Position numbers and translations under genes: made by a program | Assembly (NCBI GenBank): GCA_902538445.1 | Contig: CACBFE010000004.1 | Location: 1 to 64,000 of the forward strand | Direction of reading: 5' to 3' | Source: an uncultured Pelagibacteraceae bacterium | GTDB taxonomy: Bacteria > Pseudomonadota > Alphaproteobacteria > Pelagibacterales > Pelagibacteraceae | DNA: 64,000 nucleotides | Shown: in pieces, positions 29,877 to 37,360 of the stretch | Position numbering within the stretch: the stretch's first letter is position 1 | Layout of the letters: every line of letters starts with the position of its first letter | Notes under the pieces: generated by a model | What the model saw: only the letters and a program-made list of their open reading frames with translations | What the model was told of the DNA's origin: nothing | The model's database searches: none

Positions 29877-30842
29877 ATGAAGTCAATTTTTTTTTTTAAA
29901 AAAAAAAAAGTTACATTAAAAAAACTTTTCCCTGAAAATAAAATACTAAAAGATCTTAATATTGATAATGTAAGACCGCTTGCTCAAGCTCAAAAAAATG
30001 ATATAACATTTTTTGATAAATCTAATTATTCATCTGAAGCACAAATTACAAAAGCAGGGGCTTGTATCACCACTGAAAATTTAAAAAAATATTTAAATAA
30101 TAAAACTTATGTTGTAATTGTTAAAAACGTTTTATATGAGCTGGCTAAAGTTTTAGGCAAGATATATATGTCCGCTGATATCGATTATCCTGACTTAACT
30201 TTAAAAAAACCTATCAAAAAAAAATATAAAACTGTTAAATTTGGTAATAATGTTTTAATTGGTAAAAACGTTCAAATTGGTAAAAATTCAATTATCGGTT
30301 CAAATTCAATTATTGAACATGATGTAAAAATTGGAGACAACTGTGTTATTGGTTCTGGTGTTATCATTAAAAATTCTATTTTTGGAGATAGAGTAGTGGT
30401 ACAAGATAATTGTAAAATAGGCTTAAAAGGGTTTGGTTTTATCCCTCAAAAGAATAAAAATATAAAATTTCCACATATTGGTAGAGTTCTAATTTATGAT
30501 GATGCAGAAATAGGCTCAGGTTGCACAATTGACAGAGGTTCTATCGACGATACCATCATTGGTTCTAATACTTACTTAGACAATCAGGTCCACATCGCTC
30601 ATAACGTAAAAATAGGAGCTAATTGTATGATTGCAGGTCAAGTTGGTTTTGCTGGAAGCGCGATTATAGGAGACAAAGTTTCAATTGGAGGCCAAGCTGG
30701 GATATCTGGACATTTAAAAATTGGTAATAATGTTAAAATCGGTGGTGGTAGTGGTGTTGTAAAAGACATTGAAGATAATCAAATTGTAATGGGCTATCCT
30801 GCAGTTCCATTAAAAGATTTTATAAAGAAAAATAAAAATTAA
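29877..30842 (+). CDS. lpxD: UDP-3-O-acylglucosamine N-acyltransferase
   Basis: This 321-residue acyltransferase adds the second hydroxyacyl chain in lipid A synthesis. It has an N-terminal uridine-binding domain (about 1-100) and a left-handed beta-helix of hexapeptide repeats (about 115-300), such as [19 protein letters not shown]. The catalytic histidine lies in [11 protein letters not shown]. The start codon ATG is 6 bp after skp. It overlaps fabZ by one base. Confidence 0.95.
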   Translation: MKSIFFFKKKKVTLKKLFPENKILKDLNIDNVRPLAQAQKNDITFFDKSNYSSEAQITKAGACITTENLKKYLNNKTYVVIVKNVLYELAKVLGKIYMSADIDYPDLTLKKPIKKKYKTVKFGNNVLIGKNVQIGKNSIIGSNSIIEHDVKIGDNCVIGSGVIIKNSIFGDRVVVQDNCKIGLKGFGFIPQKNKNIKFPHIGRVLIYDDAEIGSGCTIDRGSIDDTIIGSNTYLDNQVHIAHNVKIGANCMIAGQVGFAGSAIIGDKVSIGGQAGISGHLKIGNNVKIGGGSGVVKDIEDNQIVMGYPAVPLKDFIKKNKN

Positions 30843-31297
30843 TGAGTAAAACAGAATTAAGTAAAAAAGAAATTGAGGCATTGCTTCCGCATAGAGAACC
30901 AATGTTATTAATTGATAAACTAATAAACATTGTTCATTTAAAATCAGCTACAGCTATTATGTATGTAAAGAAGGAGGGATTTTATGTTCAAGGTCATTTT
31001 CCAGGTCAACCTGTTATGCCAGGAGTGCTTATCGTAGAGGCATTTGGCCAAGCAGCAGCAGCGCTTACCGCACATGGTATTGATCCGAAAGAATACGCTA
31101 ATAAATTAGTTTATTTAATGAGTGTAGATAAAGCTAGATTTAGAAATCCTGTGCTCCCTGATTGTGAACTTTGTTTAGAAATAGAAGCTATTAGATCTCA
31201 TGGAAGAGTCTGGAAATACAAAGGAACTGCAAAAGTTGATGGAAAAAGAATGGCAGACGCTGAGTGGTCAGCAACAATTGTAGATAGGAAAGAATGA
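30842..31297 (+). CDS. fabZ: 3-hydroxyacyl-ACP dehydratase FabZ
   Basis: This 151-residue hot-dog-fold dehydratase serves fatty-acid elongation. The catalytic motif GHFPGQPVMPG (51-61; His52) and the paired glutamate in LIVEAFGQ (Glu66) are intact. LLPHREPMLLID is the typical N-terminal stretch. Between lpxD and lpxA it competes with LpxA for hydroxyacyl-ACP, which is the classical reason for its place in this operon. It overlaps both neighbours by 1-4 bp. Confidence 0.97.
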   Translation: MSKTELSKKEIEALLPHREPMLLIDKLINIVHLKSATAIMYVKKEGFYVQGHFPGQPVMPGVLIVEAFGQAAAALTAHGIDPKEYANKLVYLMSVDKARFRNPVLPDCELCLEIEAIRSHGRVWKYKGTAKVDGKRMADAEWSATIVDRKE

Positions 31298-32073
31298 TAC
31301 ATAACTCAAGTGTAATTGATAAAAAAGCTAAAGTGCCTAAGACAGCTAAAATTGGTCCATTTTGTTATGTTGGACCCGAAGTAGAGTTATCTGATAATGT
31401 TGAATTAGTTTCAAATGTACATATTGAAGGTAATACAAAAATAGGAAAAGGAACAAAAATATTTCCATTCGCGAGCATTGGCACTCAACCTCAAGATCTT
31501 AAATTCAAAAATGAAAAAAATAGTTTAACAATAGGCGAGCAAAATATTATTCGGGAGTATGTTACTATTAATCCTGGAACAGAGGGTGGTGGTTCTAAAA
31601 CAGTGATAGGAGATAATTGTTTATTCATGATTTCTTCCCACATCGCGCATGATTGTAATATTGGTAATAATGTAATTATCGCTAACAATGTGCCTTTAGG
31701 TGGCCATGTAACTATTGAGGATAACGTAGTTATCGGAGGAAACTCTGCGGTTCAGCAATTTACAAGGATTGGTAGACTTGCGATGATTGGCGGGATGACA
31801 GGAGTTTTAAAAGATGTTACTCCCTTTGGATTATCTATCGGTAATAGAAATTACCTGCAAGGAATAAATTTAATAGGTCTAAGAAGAAAAAAATATGACA
31901 ATAAAAAAATAATGGGACTAGATAAAGCTTATAAAGAAATTTTTGCCTCAGAAAATTTACATGATAATTTAAGTAGAATTAATGGAGAGTATAAAGACAA
32001 TGAGTTAGTTACAGAGGTAATAAAGTTTATAGAAAAAGATAAAAAAAGACCTATTTGTTCTCCCCAGAAATAG
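31294..32073 (+). CDS. lpxA: UDP-N-acetylglucosamine O-acyltransferase
   Basis: This 259-residue enzyme catalyses the first step of lipid A synthesis. The left-handed beta-helix repeats run over about residues 1-190, with a helical C-terminal domain. The catalytic histidine is His119 in SHIAHDCNIG. FASIGTQPQDLKFK is another LpxA signature. It overlaps fabZ by 4 bp and is followed after 4 bp by lpxI. Confidence 0.97.
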   Translation: MIHNSSVIDKKAKVPKTAKIGPFCYVGPEVELSDNVELVSNVHIEGNTKIGKGTKIFPFASIGTQPQDLKFKNEKNSLTIGEQNIIREYVTINPGTEGGGSKTVIGDNCLFMISSHIAHDCNIGNNVIIANNVPLGGHVTIEDNVVIGGNSAVQQFTRIGRLAMIGGMTGVLKDVTPFGLSIGNRNYLQGINLIGLRRKKYDNKKIMGLDKAYKEIFASENLHDNLSRINGEYKDNELVTEVIKFIEKDKKRPICSPQK

Positions 32074-32077
32074 AATT

Positions 32078-32866
32078 ATGATTGGCCTAATTTTTGGAGA
32101 AACTGATTTTCCAAAATACATATATAAAAAAATAAGAAATAAAAAAAAATATACAATAATTGACTTAACTAATAAAAATTTTTTTAAAAAAGATAAAAAC
32201 TCACACAAAGTCTCAATCGGTCAATTTGGAAAGATAATATCTATTTTAAAAGAAAATAATTGCAATAAAGTATTGTTTGCCGGAAAAGTTCAAAAACCTA
32301 ATTTTTTAAAAATTAAATTAGATCTCAAAGGTCTTTATTATATCCCTAAGGTTATTGAAAAATCAAAACTTGGTGATGTTGCCCTGTTAAAAGAGATAAT
32401 TTATATTTTAAAAAAAGAGGGAATAAAAACTGTATCTTCTACACAGTTTACTCCAGAATTAAATTTATCAAGAGGAAACTATTCTAAACACAAGCCAGAT
32501 AAAGAAGATAAAAAAGACATAAAAAATGCTTTAAAAGCTCTAAATAAGTCCGATCAATATAACCACGTTCAGGGTGCAATAAGTAGAGAAAATATTATTT
32601 TCCTTGAGAAAGAGGAAGGAACACAAAAATTGTTAAATAAATTTAAGAAAATAAAAAATGTCTCTAAAGGTGTTCTTGTTAAATTTCCAAAAAAAGAGCA
32701 AGATCCAAGAATTGATTTACCAACTGTTGGTTTAAATACTTTAAGACAATCTAAAGCTGCAGGGCTAAAAGGGATTGTATTAAAACATAAAAGAAACATT
32801 TTTTTAGATAAAAAAAGGTCAATTGATTTTGCAAATAAAAACAAAATGTTTATTTTGATAAAATGA
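32078..32866 (+). CDS. lpxI: UDP-2,3-diacylglucosamine diphosphatase LpxI
   Basis: This 262-residue enzyme makes lipid X in organisms without LpxH. The N-terminal domain and C-terminal DUF1009 domain are both recognisable; the C-terminal half contains FPKKEQDPRIDLPTVGLNT and AAGLKGIVLKHKR, the usual conserved stretches of the family. It lies in the expected lpxA-lpxI-lpxB order, with one extra gene before lpxB. It overlaps the next gene by 4 bp. Confidence 0.92.
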   Translation: MIGLIFGETDFPKYIYKKIRNKKKYTIIDLTNKNFFKKDKNSHKVSIGQFGKIISILKENNCNKVLFAGKVQKPNFLKIKLDLKGLYYIPKVIEKSKLGDVALLKEIIYILKKEGIKTVSSTQFTPELNLSRGNYSKHKPDKEDKKDIKNALKALNKSDQYNHVQGAISRENIIFLEKEEGTQKLLNKFKKIKNVSKGVLVKFPKKEQDPRIDLPTVGLNTLRQSKAAGLKGIVLKHKRNIFLDKKRSIDFANKNKMFILIK

Positions 32867-33930
32867 ATAAATTAATATTAATTTTTTTTTTAATCTTAAT
32901 CCAAAATTTTCAGGTCCTATCTTATGAGCCAAAGTTGAAAGAAGTTATAAGCAATCTTAATAGTCCGTGGAGTCTATCTTTTATCAAAGACAGCAAAATA
33001 TTAGTAACAGAAAAATCAGGAAATTTAATATTAATAGATTTAAATAATCAAAAAATAAAAAAAATAAATCATAATTTAAAAATTTTAGAGGACGGACAAG
33101 GTGGTTTACTTGAGGTTCTGTATTTTGATAAAAAAGTTTTTGTTTCATATTCAGAAGATCTTAAAAATGGATATTCTGCTACGTCTGTTGCCTCAGCGAA
33201 ATTTAATGAAAAAATATTAAATTTTAAAAATATTTTTAGAGCTGAACCTCCAATTAACTCAGGTTATCATTTTGGATCACGATTAGTAATTAAAGATAAT
33301 TATCTATATATTACGGCTGGAGAAAGAGGCGAAGGAATGATTGCTCAAGATCCAACAAAACATCCCGGAAGCATTATTAGAATTCATTTGGATGGAAAAA
33401 TTCCCAAAGACAATCCAAAGTTTAAAGACAAGAAAGAATGGTTGCCAGAGATTTTTCAAATAGGGGTCAGAAACCCCCAAGGTATGGACCTGTCTCCATT
33501 TGATAATAAAATTTATCTAACAAATCATGGCGCAAAGGGTGGAGACTGGTTTGGAGAGGCTAAATATGGTGAAAACTACGGATGGAAAATTTTAGGGTGG
33601 GGAGGAACCAATTATACCGGGACCCGAATAGGTCCAAAATGGAAGCCGGGTTTTACCAAAGCTATAAAATATTGGGTTCCATCGATTGCAGTAAGTTCCA
33701 TGGTAATTTATAAAGGTAATGAATTTAAAGAGTGGAACGGCGATGCTTTGATAACTTCACTTAAAGACCAATCCCTTAGAAAAATAAGATTTAAAGATAG
33801 TAAATTTATTGATGAAAAAATTATATTTCAAAACAAGATTGGAAGGATTAGAGATATCGAAATTCAAGAGAGAACTGGCAAAATTTTTCTTCTAACAGAT
33901 AGTGGTTCTATTTGGAGTCTTCAAAAGTGA
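32863..33930 (+). CDS. PQQ-dependent sugar dehydrogenase family protein (glucose/sorbosone dehydrogenase fold)
   Basis: This 355-residue protein has a signal peptide (about 1-20, ending LSYEP) and a six-bladed beta-propeller of the GSDH/YliI family. Diagnostic segments are LNSPWSLSFI near the start, GQGGLLEVLY, SGYHFGSRLVI, YITAGERGE, GVRNPQGMDL and YGENYGWKILGWGG. The protein is predicted to be periplasmic. E. coli YliI oxidises aldoses with PQQ, but the substrate here is unknown and no PQQ synthesis genes are in the window. It sits between lpxI and lpxB with a 4-bp overlap on each side, so it is likely co-transcribed. Confidence 0.85.
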   Translation: MNKLILIFFLILIQNFQVLSYEPKLKEVISNLNSPWSLSFIKDSKILVTEKSGNLILIDLNNQKIKKINHNLKILEDGQGGLLEVLYFDKKVFVSYSEDLKNGYSATSVASAKFNEKILNFKNIFRAEPPINSGYHFGSRLVIKDNYLYITAGERGEGMIAQDPTKHPGSIIRIHLDGKIPKDNPKFKDKKEWLPEIFQIGVRNPQGMDLSPFDNKIYLTNHGAKGGDWFGEAKYGENYGWKILGWGGTNYTGTRIGPKWKPGFTKAIKYWVPSIAVSSMVIYKGNEFKEWNGDALITSLKDQSLRKIRFKDSKFIDEKIIFQNKIGRIRDIEIQERTGKIFLLTDSGSIWSLQK

Positions 33931-35057
33931 AAAAAATATTTATTTTAACAGGCGAAGCTTCAGGCGATAAACTAGCATCAAAAGTTATAAGTGAATTAAA
34001 TAAACTGAATTCAAATATAGAATACTTATCAGTCGGAGGTGAAAATTTGGAGAAGTTGGGTATAAGATCTATTTATGATCTTAAAGAAATAACATACTTG
34101 GGATTTACCAATGTATTATTAAATATTTTTAAGATTAAGAAAAAAATCAATGAAACAGTTAGAGCTATAGAAAATTTTAAACCTGATATATTGTTCACTG
34201 TCGATAGCCCCGATTTTACTTTAAGAGTAGCTGAAAGAATTAAAATAAAAATTCCTGAAATTAAAACTATACACTATGTGGCTCCTCAAGTATGGGTTTG
34301 GAGAGAAGGTAGAGTAAAAAAAATTAAAAAATTCATTGACCATATTCTTTTGTTATTTAATTTTGAAAAAAGCTATTTTGAAAAAGAAAATATGAGTCAT
34401 GAGTTTGTCGGCCACCCTTTACTTGATACAACAACTGAAAGCGCAATTGATATCAATCAAATTTTAGGAAAGAATAAAGCATTAATTTCTATTTTTGCAG
34501 GTAGCAGAAGGTCTGAAATAGATGTTTTAACACCGATACTTTTAAATTTTATAAAACTTATGAATAAAAAGTATAATGATTTAACATACGTTTTTCATGC
34601 TACAAAAGAATTTTCAGATTTAATTCTATCTTATATAAAAAAGAATAATTTAAATAATTGCGAAGTTATATATGATAGTAAAATTAAAAATCATATTTTA
34701 AAAAAATCAATATTTGCTGTTTCCAAATCAGGAACAATTTCCCTTGAAATATGTAAAGCTAAAATACCGTCAGTAATATTATATAAGATGGGTTTAATAA
34801 ATTTTTTTATTATAAAAATGTTAGTAAAAACTAAATTTGCAAATATTATTAATATAGCTGCTAAAAAAGAAATTATACCAGAATTACTCCAATCCAATTG
34901 TAAACCGCAAAAAATATTTGAAACTGTTTCTAATTATTTAGATAATCCAAAAAAAATTGACGAACAAATATCAAAAACACAGACAATTTTAAAAAATTTT
35001 AAAACCAATACTTTATCATCAGCATTAGCTGCCAATGCTTTAAATAAGTATTTATGA
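33927..35057 (+). CDS. lpxB: Lipid-A-disaccharide synthase
   Basis: The protein has 376 residues from the GTG at 33927, which overlaps the upstream TGA. I preferred this to an in-frame TTG at 33912 because homology (V-K-K-I-F-I-L-T-G-E-A-S-G-D) begins here. LpxB joins UDP-diacylglucosamine and lipid X to form the disaccharide of lipid A. TGEASGDKLAS and HYVAPQVWVWREGRVKKI are family motifs, as is IFAGSRRSEI. With lpxD, lpxA and lpxI it gives the early lipid A pathway to the disaccharide stage. It overlaps the next gene by 4 bp. Confidence 0.95.
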   Translation: MKKIFILTGEASGDKLASKVISELNKLNSNIEYLSVGGENLEKLGIRSIYDLKEITYLGFTNVLLNIFKIKKKINETVRAIENFKPDILFTVDSPDFTLRVAERIKIKIPEIKTIHYVAPQVWVWREGRVKKIKKFIDHILLLFNFEKSYFEKENMSHEFVGHPLLDTTTESAIDINQILGKNKALISIFAGSRRSEIDVLTPILLNFIKLMNKKYNDLTYVFHATKEFSDLILSYIKKNNLNNCEVIYDSKIKNHILKKSIFAVSKSGTISLEICKAKIPSVILYKMGLINFFIIKMLVKTKFANIINIAAKKEIIPELLQSNCKPQKIFETVSNYLDNPKKIDEQISKTQTILKNFKTNTLSSALAANALNKYL

Positions 35058-35983
35058 TCATTTACACACATAATGATTGTTTAAAAAAATTTAATGGCCG
35101 TAATCACCCTGAAAAAAAAGAAAGATTAGAGAGTATTTTAAATTCAATAAAATCATCCAATTTAAAAGTAGAGTTTAAAGAAGCACCTTTAGCAGATTTA
35201 GAAACTGTTTCATTAGTTCATCCAAAACATCATATAGAACAAATTTTTTCTAATATTCCTAAAGAAGGAATAGTAGGTGTGGAGAAAGAACCTTATGCCG
35301 ATACTATGCTTTGCCCTAACAGTAAAAACGCAATTCTGAGATCATGTGGAGCTGGCATCGCCGCAGTTAAGGATCTTATGGTTAAAAATGAGAGAGTGTT
35401 TTGTGCTGTAAGACCACCAGGACATCATGCTGAAACTGTAAGAGCTAATGGTTTTTGCTTTATCAATAACGTTGCAGTAGCAGCGAAATATTTACAAAAA
35501 CAATACAAAATAAATAAAGTTGCAATAATTGATTTTGATGTTCATCACGGCAATGGAACACAAGAAATATTTTACAAAGATCATACAGTTGCTTACGGAT
35601 CCTCACATGAATTTCCTTTATTTCCTGGAACAGGAGCTGAAAATGAGACTGGAGCTGGAAATATTTTTAATGCAACTTTAAAAGCTGGCACTACAAGCAA
35701 AGAGTTTATAGCAATATTTGATCAAAAAGTTCTTAAATTCATAGATAAATTTAAACCTGAGGTAATTTTAATTTCTGCAGGTTTTGATGCTCACAAAAGA
35801 GATCCTTTAGCTAATATTAGTTTAGAGTCAGATGATTTTTTTAAAATTACAAAAAATATTGTCGACATTGCTAATACTCACTCTAAAGGCAGAGTTATAT
35901 CTTTCCTTGAGGGTGGTTATGATTTACAAGCTTTGTCTGAAAGTATTATAGAACACTTAAATGGTTTAAAACCCCATATTTGA
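35054..35983 (+). CDS. Histone deacetylase-superfamily amidohydrolase
   Basis: This 309-residue zinc hydrolase belongs to the HDAC/acetylpolyamine amidohydrolase/acetoin utilisation superfamily. The key motifs are RPPGHHAE (active-site His pair), FDVHHGNGTQEIFY (zinc ligands and charge relay) and ISAGFDAHKRDPLA. In bacteria these enzymes usually deacetylate polyamines or small molecules; the substrate cannot be told from sequence. It is at the end of the rpsB-lpx gene run. Its final 18 bases overlap a minus-strand microprotein gene. Confidence 0.9.
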   Translation: MIIYTHNDCLKKFNGRNHPEKKERLESILNSIKSSNLKVEFKEAPLADLETVSLVHPKHHIEQIFSNIPKEGIVGVEKEPYADTMLCPNSKNAILRSCGAGIAAVKDLMVKNERVFCAVRPPGHHAETVRANGFCFINNVAVAAKYLQKQYKINKVAIIDFDVHHGNGTQEIFYKDHTVAYGSSHEFPLFPGTGAENETGAGNIFNATLKAGTTSKEFIAIFDQKVLKFIDKFKPEVILISAGFDAHKRDPLANISLESDDFFKITKNIVDIANTHSKGRVISFLEGGYDLQALSESIIEHLNGLKPHI

Positions 35984-36088
35984 CCAGTTATCTGGATCAT
36001 TAAATTTTTTTATTTCTTTTTCAGTTACTGGTCTAAATAGATAGTAAGCAATATATATTGTCAGAAAAAATAAAAAAATTGTCTTCAT
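35966..36088 (-). CDS. 40-residue single-pass membrane microprotein (hypothetical)
   Basis: On the minus strand, ATG at 36088-36086 opens a 40-residue frame that stops at 35966. The N-terminal 18 residues are hydrophobic (MKTIFLFFLTIYIAYYLF), followed by a polar tail RPVTEKEIKKFNDPDNWSN. The hydrophobic segment suggests a single membrane anchor with a soluble C-terminus. The tail reads like real protein with no low-complexity drift. It fills most of what would otherwise be an empty 130-bp spacer and runs antisense to the end of the HDAC-like gene. No Shine-Dalgarno match is strong. No function is known to me; conservation is untested. Confidence 0.5.
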   Translation of the reverse strand: MKTIFLFFLTIYIAYYLFRPVTEKEIKKFNDPDNWSNMGF

Positions 36089-36113
36089 TTCTTTGATATA
36101 TTAAACTAACTTT

Positions 36114-36572
36114 ATGAAATCTAGTAAAAGAAAATTTATTAAAATCCTTAGTTTTTCGACTTTAGTGCTGCTATTTCCAATCAAAACTCTTTTAGCCGCT
36201 TCAAAAAAAATTATTAATCCAAACTTATCTAAAGAGCAAAAAAATATCATGTTTAATGAAGGAACAGAGAGACCTTTTACTAGTGATTTATTAAAGGAAA
36301 AAAGAAAGGGTTTTTATCATTGTGCTAATTGTGGAAATAAACTATTTGCATCAACTGCTAAATTTGATAGCGGAACTGGTTGGCCTTCTTTTTCTGAGGC
36401 TTTACCAGGGGCTTTTAAAACAAAAATAGATTATAGTTTTGGCATGGAAAGAGTAGAATACCATTGCGCAAAGTGTGGAGCACATCACGGACATGTTTTT
36501 AACGATGGTCCAAAAGAATCGGGTAAAAGATTTTGTAACAATGGACTTTGTTTAATTTTCAAACCAGAATAA
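36114..36572 (+). CDS. msrB: Exported peptide methionine-(R)-S-oxide reductase
   Basis: This 152-residue enzyme repairs methionine-R-sulfoxide in proteins. The N-terminal 30 residues form an export signal with SKRKFIK before a hydrophobic stretch, resembling a twin-arginine signal with Lys-Arg instead of Arg-Arg, or else a plain Sec signal. The zinc site is intact (Cys70, 73, 118 and 121), and the catalytic Cys141 is in RFCNNGLC. GTGWPSF is the family stretch. No msrA gene is in the window. A periplasmic location is inferred from the signal. Confidence 0.93.
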   Translation: MKSSKRKFIKILSFSTLVLLFPIKTLLAASKKIINPNLSKEQKNIMFNEGTERPFTSDLLKEKRKGFYHCANCGNKLFASTAKFDSGTGWPSFSEALPGAFKTKIDYSFGMERVEYHCAKCGAHHGHVFNDGPKESGKRFCNNGLCLIFKPE

Positions 36573-36687
36573 AAAGTAACTTCATATTTTAAAAACTCTT
36601 ATTATTTAAGCTTTTTTGTTCACAGACAACACCCAAATCGTCCATGTTTGTAAGTGAATTTTGTAAATTAAGGTTTAAAACTCAGTT
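36573..36687 (+). other. 115-bp spacer before the Pro-Glu repeat gene, holding a stem-loop
   Basis: An imperfect inverted repeat spans 36619-36658. TTCAC (36619-36623) pairs with GTGAA (36654-36658), and after a 2+2 internal loop ACAA (36626-36629) pairs with TTGT (36648-36651). The loop segment ACCCAAATCGTCC is richer in G and C than surrounding DNA. It lies in the 5' untranslated region or promoter of the next gene. It could be a leader RNA or an operator; nothing in it matches a class I recognise. No open frame was seen. Confidence 0.4.
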
Positions 36688-37356
36688 ATGGATCTTATTA
36701 CAGTAATAATAATAGGTGTGGTAGTTGCAGCTACGGGTGTAATTAATCCACAAGCTAAAGATCCAGAAGAAGTAGCTAAAGCCCCTGAAACACAGGTTAT
36801 AACTCCAGAAGTTAAAGAACCAGAACCGGAGCCAGAACCTGAGCCAGAACCAGAACCAGAACCAGAACCGGAGCCAGCAAAAGAGCCAGAACCTGAGCCA
36901 GAACCAGAACCGGAGCCTCAAAAAGAAGAACCAAAAGAAGAAGTAAACGCTGAACCAACTCAGGAACAAGACGCAAAACCTGAAGAGGAAGAGGTTCAAC
37001 CAGTAACAGAAGAAACTACTGAAGCCTCAGAGGAAAAAGGTTTAAGTATGGTGAACATACTTCTATATATATTAGGAGCAATTGCAGTAATCGCAGCTGG
37101 AATATATTTCTTCATGAGAAGAGACCCTACGCCAAAAAGTGCTGCTGACATAGCTAGAGCTCAGTCACAACAAGAGCCTACTCCTGAACCTCAAGAGGAA
37201 CCAGCCCAAGAAGAAACATATTCAGAGCCTCAGTCTCAACCAGAACCTGAACAACCAGCTCAAGAAGAAACACCGACAGAAGCTAATGAGGAAGAGTCTC
37301 AATCAGAAAATAATGACCAATCATCCAATAAAGATGATGAGAATAACAATAGATAA
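36688..37356 (+). CDS. Pro-Glu repeat membrane protein of unknown function
   Basis: The protein has 222 residues. An N-terminal hydrophobic segment (about 3-19) is followed by an extended acidic region with a continuous EP repeat (about residues 44-78, broken once by AKE), then Glu/Thr/Gln-rich sequence to residue 117. A second hydrophobic helix (121-143) ends in RR, and an acidic, Gln-, Pro- and Ser-rich tail follows to residue 222. The RR after the second helix suggests the tail is cytoplasmic and the EP repeat is periplasmic. EP repeats can span the periplasm as stiff rods, as in TonB-like proteins, but no known domain is recognisable. The ATG follows a hairpin-containing spacer. It converges on the nuclease gene 4 bp away. 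Confidence 0.75.
   Translation: MDLITVIIIGVVVAATGVINPQAKDPEEVAKAPETQVITPEVKEPEPEPEPEPEPEPEPEPEPAKEPEPEPEPEPEPQKEEPKEEVNAEPTQEQDAKPEEEEVQPVTEETTEASEEKGLSMVNILLYILGAIAVIAAGIYFFMRRDPTPKSAADIARAQSQQEPTPEPQEEPAQEETYSEPQSQPEPEQPAQEETPTEANEEESQSENNDQSSNKDDENNNR
36817..36917 (+). repeat. Imperfect 6-bp tandem repeat (GAACCA/GAGCCA type)
   Basis: About 17 copies of a hexanucleotide of the form GA(A/G)CC(A/G/T) run without break of frame, with one interruption (GCAAAAGAGCCA). It encodes the Glu-Pro repeat of the membrane protein. Synonymous variation between copies suggests that the Glu-Pro pattern is under selection at the protein level, though slipped-strand change in copy number is possible. Confidence 0.85.
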
Positions 37357-37360
37357 TTAA

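Noticed and set aside
33912-33926. In-frame TTG start for lpxB
   Set aside because: It would deepen the overlap with the upstream gene; the GTG at 33927 gives the standard overlap and the homologous N-terminus.
36682-36999. Minus-strand open frame of about 105 residues rich in Phe and Trp
   Set aside because: It is the reverse reading of the Glu-Pro repeat; the FWFWFW pattern is a by-product of the hexanucleotide repeat, and the plus-strand frame is longer with a plausible domain layout.
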